From CAZPRY01 sp964589175 (GTDB taxonomy: Bacteria; Fidelibacterota; UBA2242), in the NCBI GenBank assembly GCA_964589175.1, contig CAZPRY010000022.1:1-64000 (forward strand): a stretch of 64,000 nt of DNA. The letters run 5' to 3'. A program made the position numbers and the translations under genes. The notes beneath the pieces are model-generated. The model saw nothing but the letters and a program-made list of their open reading frames with translations, was not told the DNA's origin and did not search any database. The stretch's first letter is position 1. Each line of letters starts with the position of its first letter. Below are positions 34,394-43,099 of this stretch, piece after piece.

Positions 34394-35362
34394 CTATTCA
34401 CCCCCGTCGAAGACATCTTCGGCGGGTTTGCCGAAATCCGGAAAAAAACCGTCCTTTTCTTCCAGGTGACCAACATCCTGCACAAATGCATTGGCCAGTC
34501 CGGCTGACTCGAAGTCATCCAGGACGCGCTGATATTCGGCCTTCGTGATGCGTCTGCCGATCATGGAATGCCGGAGGGCCTTGTAGCAGGGGTGGTACTG
34601 GGCCATGATGCTGACCGGAATCTGCGGATCGATGGCCGCCAGGCGTTCGAAAATTTTACGGCTGCCGGCTGTGCCACCGGGCAGAACCAGGTGCCGGACA
34701 AGCAATCCGCGGACCGCGATACCGTCGTCATCGAGCTGCAGCGGACCGACCTGCCGGTGCATTTCGCGGACGGCGGTGCTATTGATCGCAAAGTAGTCCG
34801 GCAGTTGCGAAAACTCCTCCGCCCACACATCCGCGGAATATTTCATGTCGGGCAGATAGATATCGACAATTCCATCCAGTAGTTGCAGGATTTCCAGGCG
34901 GTCGTATCCGTTCGTATTGTAGACGATGGGCAAACGCAAACCTTCGTCGACGGCGATCGCGAGGGCCTCCACCAGAAACGGCAGATGCGGCGTCGGCGTG
35001 ACCCAATTGATGTTATGGCAGCCGCAATCCTGCAAGTACAAAAACTGGCGGGCGAGCTCGGCGCTGTCCGTATTCCGCCCCATTCGCAGGTGGCTGATCT
35101 GGTAATTCTGGCAGAAAATGCAGCTGGCGTTGCAGCCGCTCAGGAAGACCGTCCCCGAACCGCGCAGGCCGGAAATCGGCGGCTCTTCCCCGTGATGAAC
35201 GATAGCGCTGGAGACCACCGCCCGGTCCCCGATGCCGCAGAAGCCGGTTTCGCCCTCCAGCCGCAGCGACCCGCAGCGACGGGGACAGAGTTCGCAGGGG
35301 CTGATTTTTCTCTTCAGCTCCCGGGCGCGGTCGAGTAGTTCCGGAACGGAAAGACTGGGCAT
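34394..35362 (-). CDS. Radical SAM protein (PflA-like, COG1313 type)
   Basis: 322 residues. Four N-terminal cysteines (C23, C26, C30, C42; 'CELCPRRC...GFCG') may bind a second metal centre. The radical SAM cluster motif is 'CNASCIFC' (C77, C81, C84), followed by 'QNYQISH'. 'IVYNTNGYD' and 'DIYLPDMKYS' are characteristic of the pyruvate-formate-lyase activase-like group. It therefore probably reductively cleaves SAM to activate a partner protein or modify a substrate. No glycyl-radical enzyme gene is nearby, so the partner is unknown. Cytoplasmic, convergent with the helicase gene. Confidence 0.9.
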   Translation of the reverse strand: MPSLSVPELLDRARELKRKISPCELCPRRCGSLRLEGETGFCGIGDRAVVSSAIVHHGEEPPISGLRGSGTVFLSGCNASCIFCQNYQISHLRMGRNTDSAELARQFLYLQDCGCHNINWVTPTPHLPFLVEALAIAVDEGLRLPIVYNTNGYDRLEILQLLDGIVDIYLPDMKYSADVWAEEFSQLPDYFAINSTAVREMHRQVGPLQLDDDGIAVRGLLVRHLVLPGGTAGSRKIFERLAAIDPQIPVSIMAQYHPCYKALRHSMIGRRITKAEYQRVLDDFESAGLANAFVQDVGHLEEKDGFFPDFGKPAEDVFDGGE

Positions 35363-35748
35363 TTGTGATCTCCGGTCAAAGCGTTAAAGCAAAACGAATT
35401 TAGAAATATCGCTAAGCAATCACAAGGCAGGGTAAGAAAGCGCTGATTTATACATGTTAAAATAAATTAGTGATTGGATAAAAAACATATCTTGTATATT
35501 TCCCGGGAAATCATAATTTCGAGCAACGCAGTAGATGTTAAATCAATGAATCCGAATAAGAATTCGACAATAAAAAAGCACAGTGACCACAAACGGATTA
35601 TTATTGGAGCATATCTCGGATTCGGGCAACGGGTGTTTCATTTTGGTTTTCATTGATACAGAGAAAATCTGACAACGATCGAATGGTGAACGGAGTAGGG
35701 GACAAGCACGCCGTCATTTAAATCAAATAATGATCTTCGGAGGATGTG
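35363..35748. other. Intergenic stretch without a recognised gene
   Basis: About 385 bp upstream of the HExxH lipoprotein gene. It holds only a 60-codon frame with unconvincing composition. TATATTTC at 35495-35502 could be a promoter -7 element. A strong CGGAGG ribosome site lies at 35738-35743. Confidence 0.5.
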
Positions 35749-37962
35749 ATGAACAGAACTTCGGTCCGGGCCGCAATGAGTCTTGTTTTGTCTGCTTTGT
35801 TATGCATCTATCTTTCATGCGACAATTTTTTAGGCAAGCCTAAGGATGATGAACCTTCCAGGGGGGAAAAACTGCTCGAAACCACGGTCGATCCCAGCAG
35901 CGCTGAGGCCGTTGTGGAAATGGAAGGCAAAATCCGCGTCGAGATCCCCCAAAATGCCGTCCCCGCCGGTACAAAGGTGACGATTTATCGCCCGGATGAC
36001 GAAAGTCTGAACGAGGATGAATCCCACCTTTTCCACGATATTTATGATGTCGAGATGAGCTCCGGCAGCAGCTTTACCATTCCGCTGAAAATCACCCTGT
36101 TCTATGATCCGACTAAGGTGATTGAAGCGAATATCCCCAACAAGATCGGCGCTGCTTTTTATAATGACGAATGGCAGCAGTGGTCGGTCTACAAGGATGT
36201 CGTCGTGGATACGATAGCGAATACGGTCAGTTTCGAGACCTATCATCTGACAAAACTCTCCAGCTGGACCCTGCACGGCTACACCGACTGGATGAGCACC
36301 TCGCATTTTGATATCTACTGGATGTCATCCGGAACAAATGCGCCGATAGCCAATGCCGCCTACGGCCCTAAAGAAAACTGGTACAACGATCAGGACCCGT
36401 ATTATATCCAGGACCTTGCCAGCTACCTGGAAGAAGCTTATACCGCTTTTCAGGCGAAGGGATTGCGCGTACCCACTTCCCATACCTATGTCTATGTGAC
36501 GGATCTGGCCGGTGACGACGGCCAGAGCAGCTTCCGCGGGCATCTCTATATCAGTAACAATTGCAACGGCGGTGCGGTTAGCCGGATCGCACGGGTAGCC
36601 CTGCCCTCGGCCTGCGCCCACGAATTACTGCACAACGTCCAGGACTATTACTATATGCAGCTTTTCTCGCAGTACGCGACGAAGTGGTGGCTGGAAGCCA
36701 CGGCGGTCCAGGCTGACCGCATGGTCTGGCCGACCAACAGCACTTTCGAGGCGCTGGATTTCGCCAATGATAATATGCACTTGATTATGCACCGTTCCTG
36801 GGACGATTGCCTGGAAGATCCGGACTGGTATATCGCCGGCGGCTTCCTGACCTACCTGTCGGCTTTTCGCCCGGGAGCCAAAGCCGATATCGCCCAGTTG
36901 ATCATCCGGGGTGGCGAAGAGTCGGTGAGCTATTTCCGCACAATAATCGATACCTACCTCATCAATGAACTCGGCAGCGCCGGTATCGGCCCGGAATTCG
37001 CTAATTATATAAAATGGGCCTACGAAGGCAACGGCTACATTGACATTCCCGATTTACCGCCGACCAATTCCGTCAAATTCAACGCCGAAACATCGTTTTT
37101 CCTGGCAAGCAACCATAACAAGGAATCCTACACCATGAGCCTGCCCCACCTGTCGGCGCGAATCGTGAAGGTTGCTATCAATGAAGACAGCAATCTGCCG
37201 TCCACGATGAAGATCACTTCTGCCAACCTGCCGGACGGATTGAAGGCTTATCTCTATGTGGATCACAATTTCTACCAGGAACTGAGCACCGGACAGGAGG
37301 CCTACTGTACGTTGATTAAGAAGCCTTTGGCTAGCTTTCATAAACGCTATGCGAATGTGCTGATTGTCAACACCAGCAAGGAAAGTGCACTCGAAGCGAA
37401 ACTCAACCTCGAGATCAGGAAGCAGGAGACGAATAACCTGTCCTTCAATGAAAAAATCTATGGCCGGGCCCTCGGCGAACACGGTAATAATCTGATGGTC
37501 GAATGCGACGCCAGCGTCACAGGCTTCAGCCCGGTGAAAATCGAAAAAATCGAGCAAAGCGTCATCGATTTAGGGGATTATATAATATGCCATTTGATCG
37601 TCTATCTGTCGCCGGGAGCCTTTTTCGGCATCATCCAGAATCTCGATATCGAATTCAGCGAGCCGGATGAAACCCTGATCGATCACTCTGATGAGGTTCC
37701 GGCCTGGAAATGGGAGTGGAAGGAATTCACCGATGGTCGCGTTGGATTGGTGAACCTGCTGACCTTTAACTGGAAGAACTGGGATGTCAGCGGCGAAAAT
37801 TCCTTTTCCGTGACATCGACCGAAAACGAACTCTATGGCTTCAGCGGCGATGAGTTTTTCTTCAATGCCAAAAGCGTTTATTCCGCGCTCGAAACGGATG
37901 GGCAGTGGCATGACTACGAGCGCTATTATAACCTGAAAGTGATTTTCCAGCCGGCGCAGTAG
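35749..37962 (+). CDS. Lipoprotein with ZU5-like domain and HExxH metallopeptidase-like domain
   Basis: 737 residues from ATG 35749, chosen because CGGAGG lies five bases before it; a GTG one codon earlier is possible. The signal ends in 'IYLSC' (lipidated Cys24). Residues of about 50-165 resemble a ZU5-like module ('VEMEGKIRVEIPQNAVPAGTKV'). A zinc motif HELLH (291-295) lies in 'ACAHELLHNVQDYY', and a downstream glutamate in 'WWLEATAVQADR' could be the third ligand. The remaining 350 residues are beta-rich. The layout suggests a gluzincin-type surface protease, but the family is not one I can name. Confidence 0.78.
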   Translation: MNRTSVRAAMSLVLSALLCIYLSCDNFLGKPKDDEPSRGEKLLETTVDPSSAEAVVEMEGKIRVEIPQNAVPAGTKVTIYRPDDESLNEDESHLFHDIYDVEMSSGSSFTIPLKITLFYDPTKVIEANIPNKIGAAFYNDEWQQWSVYKDVVVDTIANTVSFETYHLTKLSSWTLHGYTDWMSTSHFDIYWMSSGTNAPIANAAYGPKENWYNDQDPYYIQDLASYLEEAYTAFQAKGLRVPTSHTYVYVTDLAGDDGQSSFRGHLYISNNCNGGAVSRIARVALPSACAHELLHNVQDYYYMQLFSQYATKWWLEATAVQADRMVWPTNSTFEALDFANDNMHLIMHRSWDDCLEDPDWYIAGGFLTYLSAFRPGAKADIAQLIIRGGEESVSYFRTIIDTYLINELGSAGIGPEFANYIKWAYEGNGYIDIPDLPPTNSVKFNAETSFFLASNHNKESYTMSLPHLSARIVKVAINEDSNLPSTMKITSANLPDGLKAYLYVDHNFYQELSTGQEAYCTLIKKPLASFHKRYANVLIVNTSKESALEAKLNLEIRKQETNNLSFNEKIYGRALGEHGNNLMVECDASVTGFSPVKIEKIEQSVIDLGDYIICHLIVYLSPGAFFGIIQNLDIEFSEPDETLIDHSDEVPAWKWEWKEFTDGRVGLVNLLTFNWKNWDVSGENSFSVTSTENELYGFSGDEFFFNAKSVYSALETDGQWHDYERYYNLKVIFQPAQ

Positions 37963-37989
37963 CCCGATGCAATCATAAACCGATTTCTG

Positions 37990-38025
37990 GCAAGCCTGTC
38001 GATAGCGGCAGGCTTTGCCGTTTTA
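37990..38025 (+). terminator. Rho-independent terminator
   Basis: Arms GGCAAGCCTG and CAGGCTTTGCC pair with a single bulged T around a 10-base loop and are followed by GTTTT. It lies just after the HExxH lipoprotein gene. Confidence 0.6.
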
Positions 38026-38103
38026 TCCGTTGCGATGTTCCCCGGAATTTCATAATGTTGAAGCGATTGAACGGCGGTAACAAGTATATTGGGGATGATA
38101 AGT

Positions 38104-39096
38104 ATGAGAACATATTTAATTCTTTCGATCCTTGTCTTTTTACTTACGCAATCCTGCGCGAAAAAGGGGGCGTCCATGGCTGAGGCGGACGCAAAGTATT
38201 TTATCCATCCGCGCCAGGTGGAACTCGAGATTACTTACCATCTCGAGGGCATTCGGGCCGATTCGTCGGGATGCGTTTTTATGAAGGAATTCTCCGAGGA
38301 GAATGTCTCCTGGCCGATGGAAAAAGCATCGGACGAGCCGCTGCTACTGCTCTATGCCGGGCGAATGCGGGATTACCCGAATCAGCGCAATGTCGTCCAT
38401 ATCTCCGTCGAGCCGGCCCCCGATCAGACGGTTTCTAAAGACATCGACGGCAATGTCATCGACTTCTGGGATCTCTCGCAAAAAGCCTGCGATGGAGGCG
38501 ACATCGTCGTCACGCGCCGGGTCCGCTTTACGGCCTATGAAACCGCCTTCGTCGTCGATCCCGCCAAAGTCGGCGCCTATGATCAGGACGATCCGGTCTA
38601 TCGTTATTATACGCGCACGCAGGAATTCGCGGAACTGACGCCCGACGTGATCGCGCTGGCGCGGGAGATTGTCGGCGACGAGAGTAATCCCTATCTTCAG
38701 GCGCGGGCGATCTACGATTGGTGCGTCAACGAGATCGATTACGTCTACCCGCCGGATCGCGGTCTGCGCTATTGCCTGCCGCGCCGCACGGGCGATTGCG
38801 GGTCGTACAGCCTGATTTTCATGAGNNNNNNNNNNNNNNNNNNNNNNNNNNNNNNNNNNNNNNNNNNNNNNNNNNNNNNNNNNNNNNNNNNNNNNNNNNN
38901 NNNNNNNNNNNNNNNNNNNNNNNNNGGCACTTCGATTCAGCTTTATCCCGCGCCGCCCTGGAACCGATGGGGGCTGGCCGATGCAAACCGCAATCCGATT
39001 TTCTTCCAGACCGCCGCGACGGTCTACGCCAACCTGCAGATCGAGAGGCAGTATGTGACGGTTGAAATCATTCAGGGCGAAGATGTGCTGTGGTAA
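38104..39096 (+). CDS. Transglutaminase-like lipoprotein, interrupted by a scaffold gap
   Basis: The ATG at 38104 starts a lipoprotein signal with 'LLTQSC' (Cys18); upstream TTG and ATG codons add an unlikely leader. Residues of about 40-170 are a beta-rich domain. 'ARAIYDWCVNEIDYVYP' and 'CLPRRTGDCGSYSLIFM' match the transglutaminase core up to the catalytic cysteine (in 'GDCGS'). The catalytic His and Asp would fall in the 100-N gap at 38826-38925. After the gap the frame continues for 56 codons and ends 'EIIQGEDVLW', which is plausible but depends on the arbitrary gap length keeping frame. The family includes cysteine proteases and transglutaminases of the envelope. Confidence 0.75.
   Translation: MRTYLILSILVFLLTQSCAKKGASMAEADAKYFIHPRQVELEITYHLEGIRADSSGCVFMKEFSEENVSWPMEKASDEPLLLLYAGRMRDYPNQRNVVHISVEPAPDQTVSKDIDGNVIDFWDLSQKACDGGDIVVTRRVRFTAYETAFVVDPAKVGAYDQDDPVYRYYTRTQEFAELTPDVIALAREIVGDESNPYLQARAIYDWCVNEIDYVYPPDRGLRYCLPRRTGDCGSYSLIFMXXXXXXXXXXXXXXXXXXXXXXXXXXXXXXXXXXGTSIQLYPAPPWNRWGLADANRNPIFFQTAATVYANLQIERQYVTVEIIQGEDVLW
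38826..38925. other. Assembly gap (100 N)
   Basis: Exactly 100 N, the usual placeholder for a scaffold gap of unknown size. It removes the catalytic His/Asp region of the transglutaminase-like gene, and true distances across it are unknown. Confidence 0.98.
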
Positions 39097-39142
39097 GCGC
39101 CGGCTTGACGGCGAAATTCCGAACCCATAACCGCAGAGTTCG

Positions 39143-39374
39143 CTGAGGGCGCGGAAAAACCAGCCGCGGATTTTTAGCCACAGATTGACACAGATGAACA
39201 CAGATTTTAAAGATGTTTAACCATAAAGACGCTAAGGTTTTCGCCCGCCTGACCGGACGGGCAGGCAAAGTTCGCCAGCAATAATCGATGTATGTACATT
39301 CATTATCTTAGTTTCTCCTTTGCACCCTTTGAGCATTCTTTGCGCTCTTGGCAGTTAAATCTTTTTCTTTTACA
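39143..39374. repeat. Dispersed intergenic element, copy A
   Basis: About 230 bp similar over its whole length to 42758-43007. Shared blocks in order are 'CTGAGGGCGCGGAAAAACC', 'CACAGATGAACACAGAT', 'AAAGACRCTAAGG', a small hairpin 'GCCCGCCTGACCG' with 'ACGGGCAGGC', and an end reading 'TTTGCGCTCTTGG' then 'GTTAAATCTTTTTC'. The left part (TTTAACCATAAAGACGC) and right end are imperfect inverted copies, giving a MITE-like shape. No coding capacity is seen. Confidence 0.85.
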
Positions 39375-39402
39375 AGCCCCCGGAGCATTTTCCGGATTCA
39401 CC

Positions 39403-39450
39403 AATAAACCAATAAACTAATAAACGAATAAACCAATAAACGAATAAACC
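39403..39450. repeat. 8-bp tandem repeat AATAAACN
   Basis: Six successive AATAAAC units with one variable base (C, T or G) give an AT-rich microsatellite. It lies between dispersed element A and the 42-bp array; the rest of 39097-39700 contains no gene I can support. Confidence 0.85.
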
Positions 39451-39700
39451 ATTACACCATCGCAGATGTTAAAGCACCCTGCTCTCACAAATGAAAGCCT
39501 GCGGTTTATGCAGTCCAATTGCGTTTCAGCCGTCAGCCTTTTTACGCAATCATCAATCACAAATCAGGAATCTGCTTTCCTAAAAATATAAAATATGATT
39601 ATCTGTTTTTCAAATCGGACTGTGAATATAATCTGAAGGATTCCATGTTGTTTCAAGTAACTCGCGGATATTTCTAATAAGAGCACTTCTCTTTTTGATA

Positions 39701-40204
39701 GGATCGCCTGTCCCAGGGATAGACGCGCGACTCTTCTTGATAGGATCGCCTGTCTCTAAGATAGACGCGCGACTCTTTTTGATAGGATCACCTGTCCCCG
39801 AGATAGGTGCGCGACTCTTCTTGATAGGATCACCTTTTCCCGAGATAGGTGCGTGACTCTTTTTGATAAGATCGCCTGTCTCCGGGACGGGTGCGCGATT
39901 CTTCTTGATAGGATCGCCAGTCTCCGAGGTAGGCGCGCGACTCTTCTTGATAGGATCACCTGTCTCTGAGATAGGTGCGCGACTCTTTTTGATAGAATCA
40001 CCTGTCTCCGGGATAGACGTGCGAATCTTCTTGATGGGATCACCTGTCTCCGGGATAGGTGCGCGACTCTTTTTGATAGGATCGCCTGTCTCTGAGATAA
40101 GTGCGCGACTCTTCTTGATAGGATTGCCTGACTCTGAGATAGACGTGCGACTCTTTTTGATAGGATCACCTGTCTCTGAGATAGGTGCGCGACTCTTTTT
40201 AGCA
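39701..40204. repeat. Tandem array 1: 12 units of 42 bp, each with a 21-bp quasi-palindrome
   Basis: Twelve units keep an exact 42-bp period (starts 39701, 39743 ... 40163). Each has a 21-bp quasi-palindrome of the type CACCTGTCTC-T-GAGATAGGTG and a 21-bp linker 'CGACTCTTCTTGATAGGAT'. Because 42 is a multiple of 3 and no stops occur, several frames are open on both strands. The minus strand reads as alternating heptapeptides 'SETGDPI' and 'KKSRAPI' from a TTG at 40227 to 39610, but there is no ATG or clear RBS, so a protein product is uncertain. Linkers mostly alternate between CTTCTT and CTTTTT forms, suggesting an 84-bp higher order. Confidence 0.92.
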
Positions 40205-40526
40205 GGATTTCTTATTTCGGCAATCAATGATCGAGTATCTTTTATGGAAACCTGTTTTTAATATTTGATTTCGTTGTATTTTGTCGATTATTGCCATTTA
40301 TAATTCAGTAATAAATTCAAGATTATTCGGCTTCGTTTTTAGTCTGATTTTGATTATTTCTGATTATTATTTGCTTTAGCGGGCAAGCGTGAGCCACGCC
40401 GAATTTCGGAGCGTTGTTCTTTTATCATTTCTCAAATCTTCCATATAATCATCAAACTTCAAATCCATGCAACCGCCCAAGGCGTTGACTCAAAGCGATG
40501 ATTAGGCATTTTCTTTTGTCTCTCAT
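40205..40526. other. AT-rich spacer without a recognised gene
   Basis: About 320 bp between array 1 and the HEPN-like gene stop. It is strongly AT-rich with no convincing frame or terminator. 'GCGGGCAAGCGTGAGCCACGCC' near 40380 is a small GC-rich island of unknown meaning. Confidence 0.5.
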
Positions 40527-41150
40527 TTACATATATAATTTTTCAGTGATCATTTTTATAGAATTTCTAACTATTACATCTCTAAAATCTTTGATCGTAA
40601 TGCTTATACTGACAAATGAGTAAGGCCGAAGTTTTTCCACTTTTGGTACTAGATTTATAACATGATTACAACCTTGGCTAAAATGAAATCTCCAATAACG
40701 TCCTTCATGAACCACATCACAACGAATTTGATATAACAATTCAATTATTTCATCAAAATGAAGTGATTTATCATATTTATATGTAAATCCTTTGGTAAGA
40801 AGATCTCGGTCGTTTTCTGATGTCCAGTTATTAAAAAAATCATAAACATAGGATTTAGATTCCTTTGTTTTCCTTGACCCCATATCTCTATATAATTTTG
40901 CAATAGTTTCGGTGCAAATTATATAAAATAACAGTTTCATTGCATCTGTATCGTAATCAGTTCCCTTCATTATATCACCAGCAGTAATTAATCGCTGAGT
41001 CTGATGCATCATAACTTTTGCTTTATTAACTGAACCATCCAATATCTCACAGGAATTAACAAAGTGAAGTAAATCATCCTCAGATTTAAAATATGGTGAA
41101 TAAAATTTAATGCACTTATTCATGATTATTCTTAGATCGGTATGATTCAA
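40527..41150 (-). CDS. HEPN-like protein with RxxxxH motif
   Basis: 207 residues from TTG 41150, or 198 from ATG 41123; neither has a strong RBS, but the TTG overlaps the upstream stop. The protein is mostly helical. 'AMKLLFYIICTETIAKLYRDMG' (about 70-91) resembles the first long HEPN helix. 'YQIRCDVVHEGRYWRFHF' contains R143-x4-H148, the RxxxxH motif of HEPN ribonucleases and of Apea-like HEPN domains, where 'R..IVHEG' is typical. HEPN proteins often act as RNA-cutting toxins in defence or toxin-antitoxin systems. It is AT-rich, coupled to a TPR-like gene, and lies between repeat arrays, which suggests mobile or accessory origin. Confidence 0.72.
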   Translation of the reverse strand: MNHTDLRIIMNKCIKFYSPYFKSEDDLLHFVNSCEILDGSVNKAKVMMHQTQRLITAGDIMKGTDYDTDAMKLLFYIICTETIAKLYRDMGSRKTKESKSYVYDFFNNWTSENDRDLLTKGFTYKYDKSLHFDEIIELLYQIRCDVVHEGRYWRFHFSQGCNHVINLVPKVEKLRPYSFVSISITIKDFRDVIVRNSIKMITEKLYM

Positions 41151-41776
41151 TAATCAAAAGAGTTTTTATCAATTTTTTTCATTTTTTTATTACAACGTTC
41201 AATTCTATTAGACCAATCTCCTGCCCATCCTTGAATATCAGCCTGCTTTAATAATTTGATTGCCTCTTGATAGCAACCAATTTTTTCTAGAATAATCGAT
41301 AATTGCTTATATCCTCTATGAGCAGGAAGTGGTGAATTGCGATATTCTTTTTTAAATGCCTTCTTAGCATCTGGTGCTAAATCTATCTGCTTACGGCAGG
41401 CATCTATAGTTTTATCCATATATTCAGATATATTTCGATCTTTATAATACGTCATAATCATTTGATTATATAAAAAATAAACATCTAACACAGGCGCATT
41501 AGTAGAAAATTCCAAAGCTTTATTCAGAATTCTATGTGCTATATTTCGATCCTCTGGTTTAATAAACCAACATGCAAGTGTACCCAATAATCCAATAACT
41601 GTTTCATTAGTGAAACTAATATCTCCTGACGTCAGTGAATTATCTGAGTTGTTAATTTTTGTCTTAATATAATTTCTTTCATCTTCATTGAATTCATCAA
41701 GCCACCAGTTTTCCAATCCAAAATATCCAATTAAACCTTTTACTTTGAGATGTTGCTCAAATCTAATTTCTCCCAC
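41147..41776 (-). CDS. TPR-like helical protein, partner of the HEPN-like gene
   Basis: 209 residues from GTG 41776, with AAGGAG eight bases upstream. The N-terminal 70 residues have no recognised fold ('GLIGYFGLENWWLDEFNEDE'). From about residue 70 the sequence is a set of helix pairs of TPR/SEL1 type: 'NIAHRILNKALEFSTNAP', 'HRGYKQLSIILEKIGCYQEAIKLLKQA'. Such repeats usually bind peptides or partner proteins. No membrane segment or signal peptide is seen. It precedes the HEPN-like gene with a 4-bp overlap, so it is probably a partner, sensor or neutralising subunit. The exact family is not recognised. Confidence 0.7.
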   Translation of the reverse strand: MGEIRFEQHLKVKGLIGYFGLENWWLDEFNEDERNYIKTKINNSDNSLTSGDISFTNETVIGLLGTLACWFIKPEDRNIAHRILNKALEFSTNAPVLDVYFLYNQMIMTYYKDRNISEYMDKTIDACRKQIDLAPDAKKAFKKEYRNSPLPAHRGYKQLSIILEKIGCYQEAIKLLKQADIQGWAGDWSNRIERCNKKMKKIDKNSFDY

Positions 41777-42184
41777 ATTAAATTCTCCTTATATTATGCC
41801 CAATATATGTATTAGACGCCTTGTTTATCCCCGGTATTTTTCCTATTAGTATGAAAAATTTCATGTATATAGGAAACATTCCCTGCTAATATGAAAGATT
41901 TATTTCTGTTTTCTAATTTCATCTGTTCCATGTTAATTATTCTTCAAATCATTGTCAACTATTCTTTCAGTCAGCCCAAGAGTCTGCACGATATCAAATT
42001 TCAATTCCCATATTTTTTCCGTTTTATGGGTCGTCATGTCAGAATATCATCAACCGGAATCCGAACGCCCAGGCCGCGCCGCTGGTCATTTACCTGAGTC
42101 ATTCGGATACCCTTAGCCCTTATACCTTATTTCCTTGAGCCATTTGCCGTCAGCCCTTTGCCTTTTCTCCTGTCTCGTTTGTCC

Positions 42185-42478
42185 GTCCCTGCCCTTCATT
42201 CAAATGTCCGTATCAATCATTTATTTCTTTGTAGGGGTCATCCGAAAGTTTGTATGAATCGCATTATTCTTTGTAGCACTCATTCGATTTTTTGTATTAG
42301 TTACTTTTTCTTTTATAGCAATGGTTCGAAAGTTAGTAGCAGTCAATTATTTCTTTGTAGTACTCATCCGAAAGTTTGTATGAATCATATTTTTCTCTGT
42401 AGCATTCATTCGAAATTCTGTAGCGGTCATTTTTTTCTTTGTAGCGGTCCTTTGAATGTTTGTGCGGGTCGTAGGATT
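42185..42478. repeat. Tandem array 2: degenerate 21-bp (42-bp) repeats
   Basis: About 14 units with a 21-bp period, the clearest being 'GTAGCATTCATTCGAAATTCT' variants, alternate between a TCATTCGAAAGTTT and a TCATTTTTTTCTTT form, giving 42-bp pairs. Read on the minus strand they give heptads with Tyr at position 2 ('RYKEKND', 'SYKLSDE', 'YYKEIID'), interrupted by stop codons in four places. It could be a decayed heptad-repeat gene or a noncoding minisatellite. The remaining DNA between 41777 and 42757 holds no supportable gene. Confidence 0.85.
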
Positions 42479-42757
42479 TTTAGGCTAAGAAGGACTGGTT
42501 TCCGTCGATAACACCCCGCTTATACTCGTCAAATCTGCGTGTTAGCAATGGCGCGAATTCAAGAAAATAACCGCTGAGGAAAGAGGACGGAAAACGGAAA
42601 ACGGAAAACCGAAGAAAAAGAACAAAAGACAGATTTTACCCTCATTCACCATGAGCCGTTTGCCGGCCGGGCTTTCCTTATGCCGGCGGCATGTTTCAAC
42701 ATGACGCGATCTGTTCCACCCGTGACCGGTGATCAGAGGGAATTCAAGAAAAAACCA

Positions 42758-43007
42758 CTGAGGGCGCGGAAAAACCAGCCGCGGATTTTTGCCACAGATG
42801 AACACAGATAAACACAGATTTCTAAAACATTAACCGCTCCGCAGGAGTCCCTTTGGGACAAAGACACTAAGGTATTCGCCCGCCTGACCGAACGGGCAGG
42901 CAAAGAACGCTAAGAATATTTGTGTATTTACTTTCATGTCTTTATTTCACCTTTGCGCTCTTGGGGACTTCTTTGCGTCCTTGGCGGTTAAATCTTTTTC
43001 TTTTACA
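42758..43007. repeat. Dispersed intergenic element, copy B
   Basis: About 250 bp similar to copy A at 39143-39374, in the same orientation. It carries an extra 'CCGCAGGAGTCCCTTTGGG' segment inside the left inverted arm. Its outer context 'GAATTCAAGAAAA' followed by 'AACCRCTGAGG' also occurs alone at 42555-42579, which marks a partial third copy. The right end 'TTTGCGTCCTTGGCGG' is nearly the reverse complement of the left arm. Confidence 0.85.
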
Positions 43008-43099
43008 TAGCCAAAGAGACCGCAGAGAAAACCCCTTTTTGAGGATAGGATGTTAGAACTTTGATTGACACAGTTCTTTGTACAGATCCGAGGACAGAT

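Noticed and set aside
35474..35656. 60-codon plus-strand frame
   Set aside because: Starts without an RBS in AT-rich intergenic DNA and shows no recognisable domain.
39701..40204. CRISPR array
   Set aside because: Units are contiguous with no unique spacers, the inter-hairpin linkers are near identical, and no cas gene is present.
39610..40227. Minus-strand open frame of 205 codons across array 1 as a confirmed protein gene
   Set aside because: It starts at a TTG without RBS, and several frames on both strands are open for the same trivial reason (42-bp period without stops). I list the array as a repeat and mention the frame there.
42158..42511. Plus-strand 117-codon frame with Cys/His/Phe-rich repeats
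   Set aside because: It simply translates array 2; composition follows the AT-rich repeat, and the minus strand shows more protein-like heptads although with stops.
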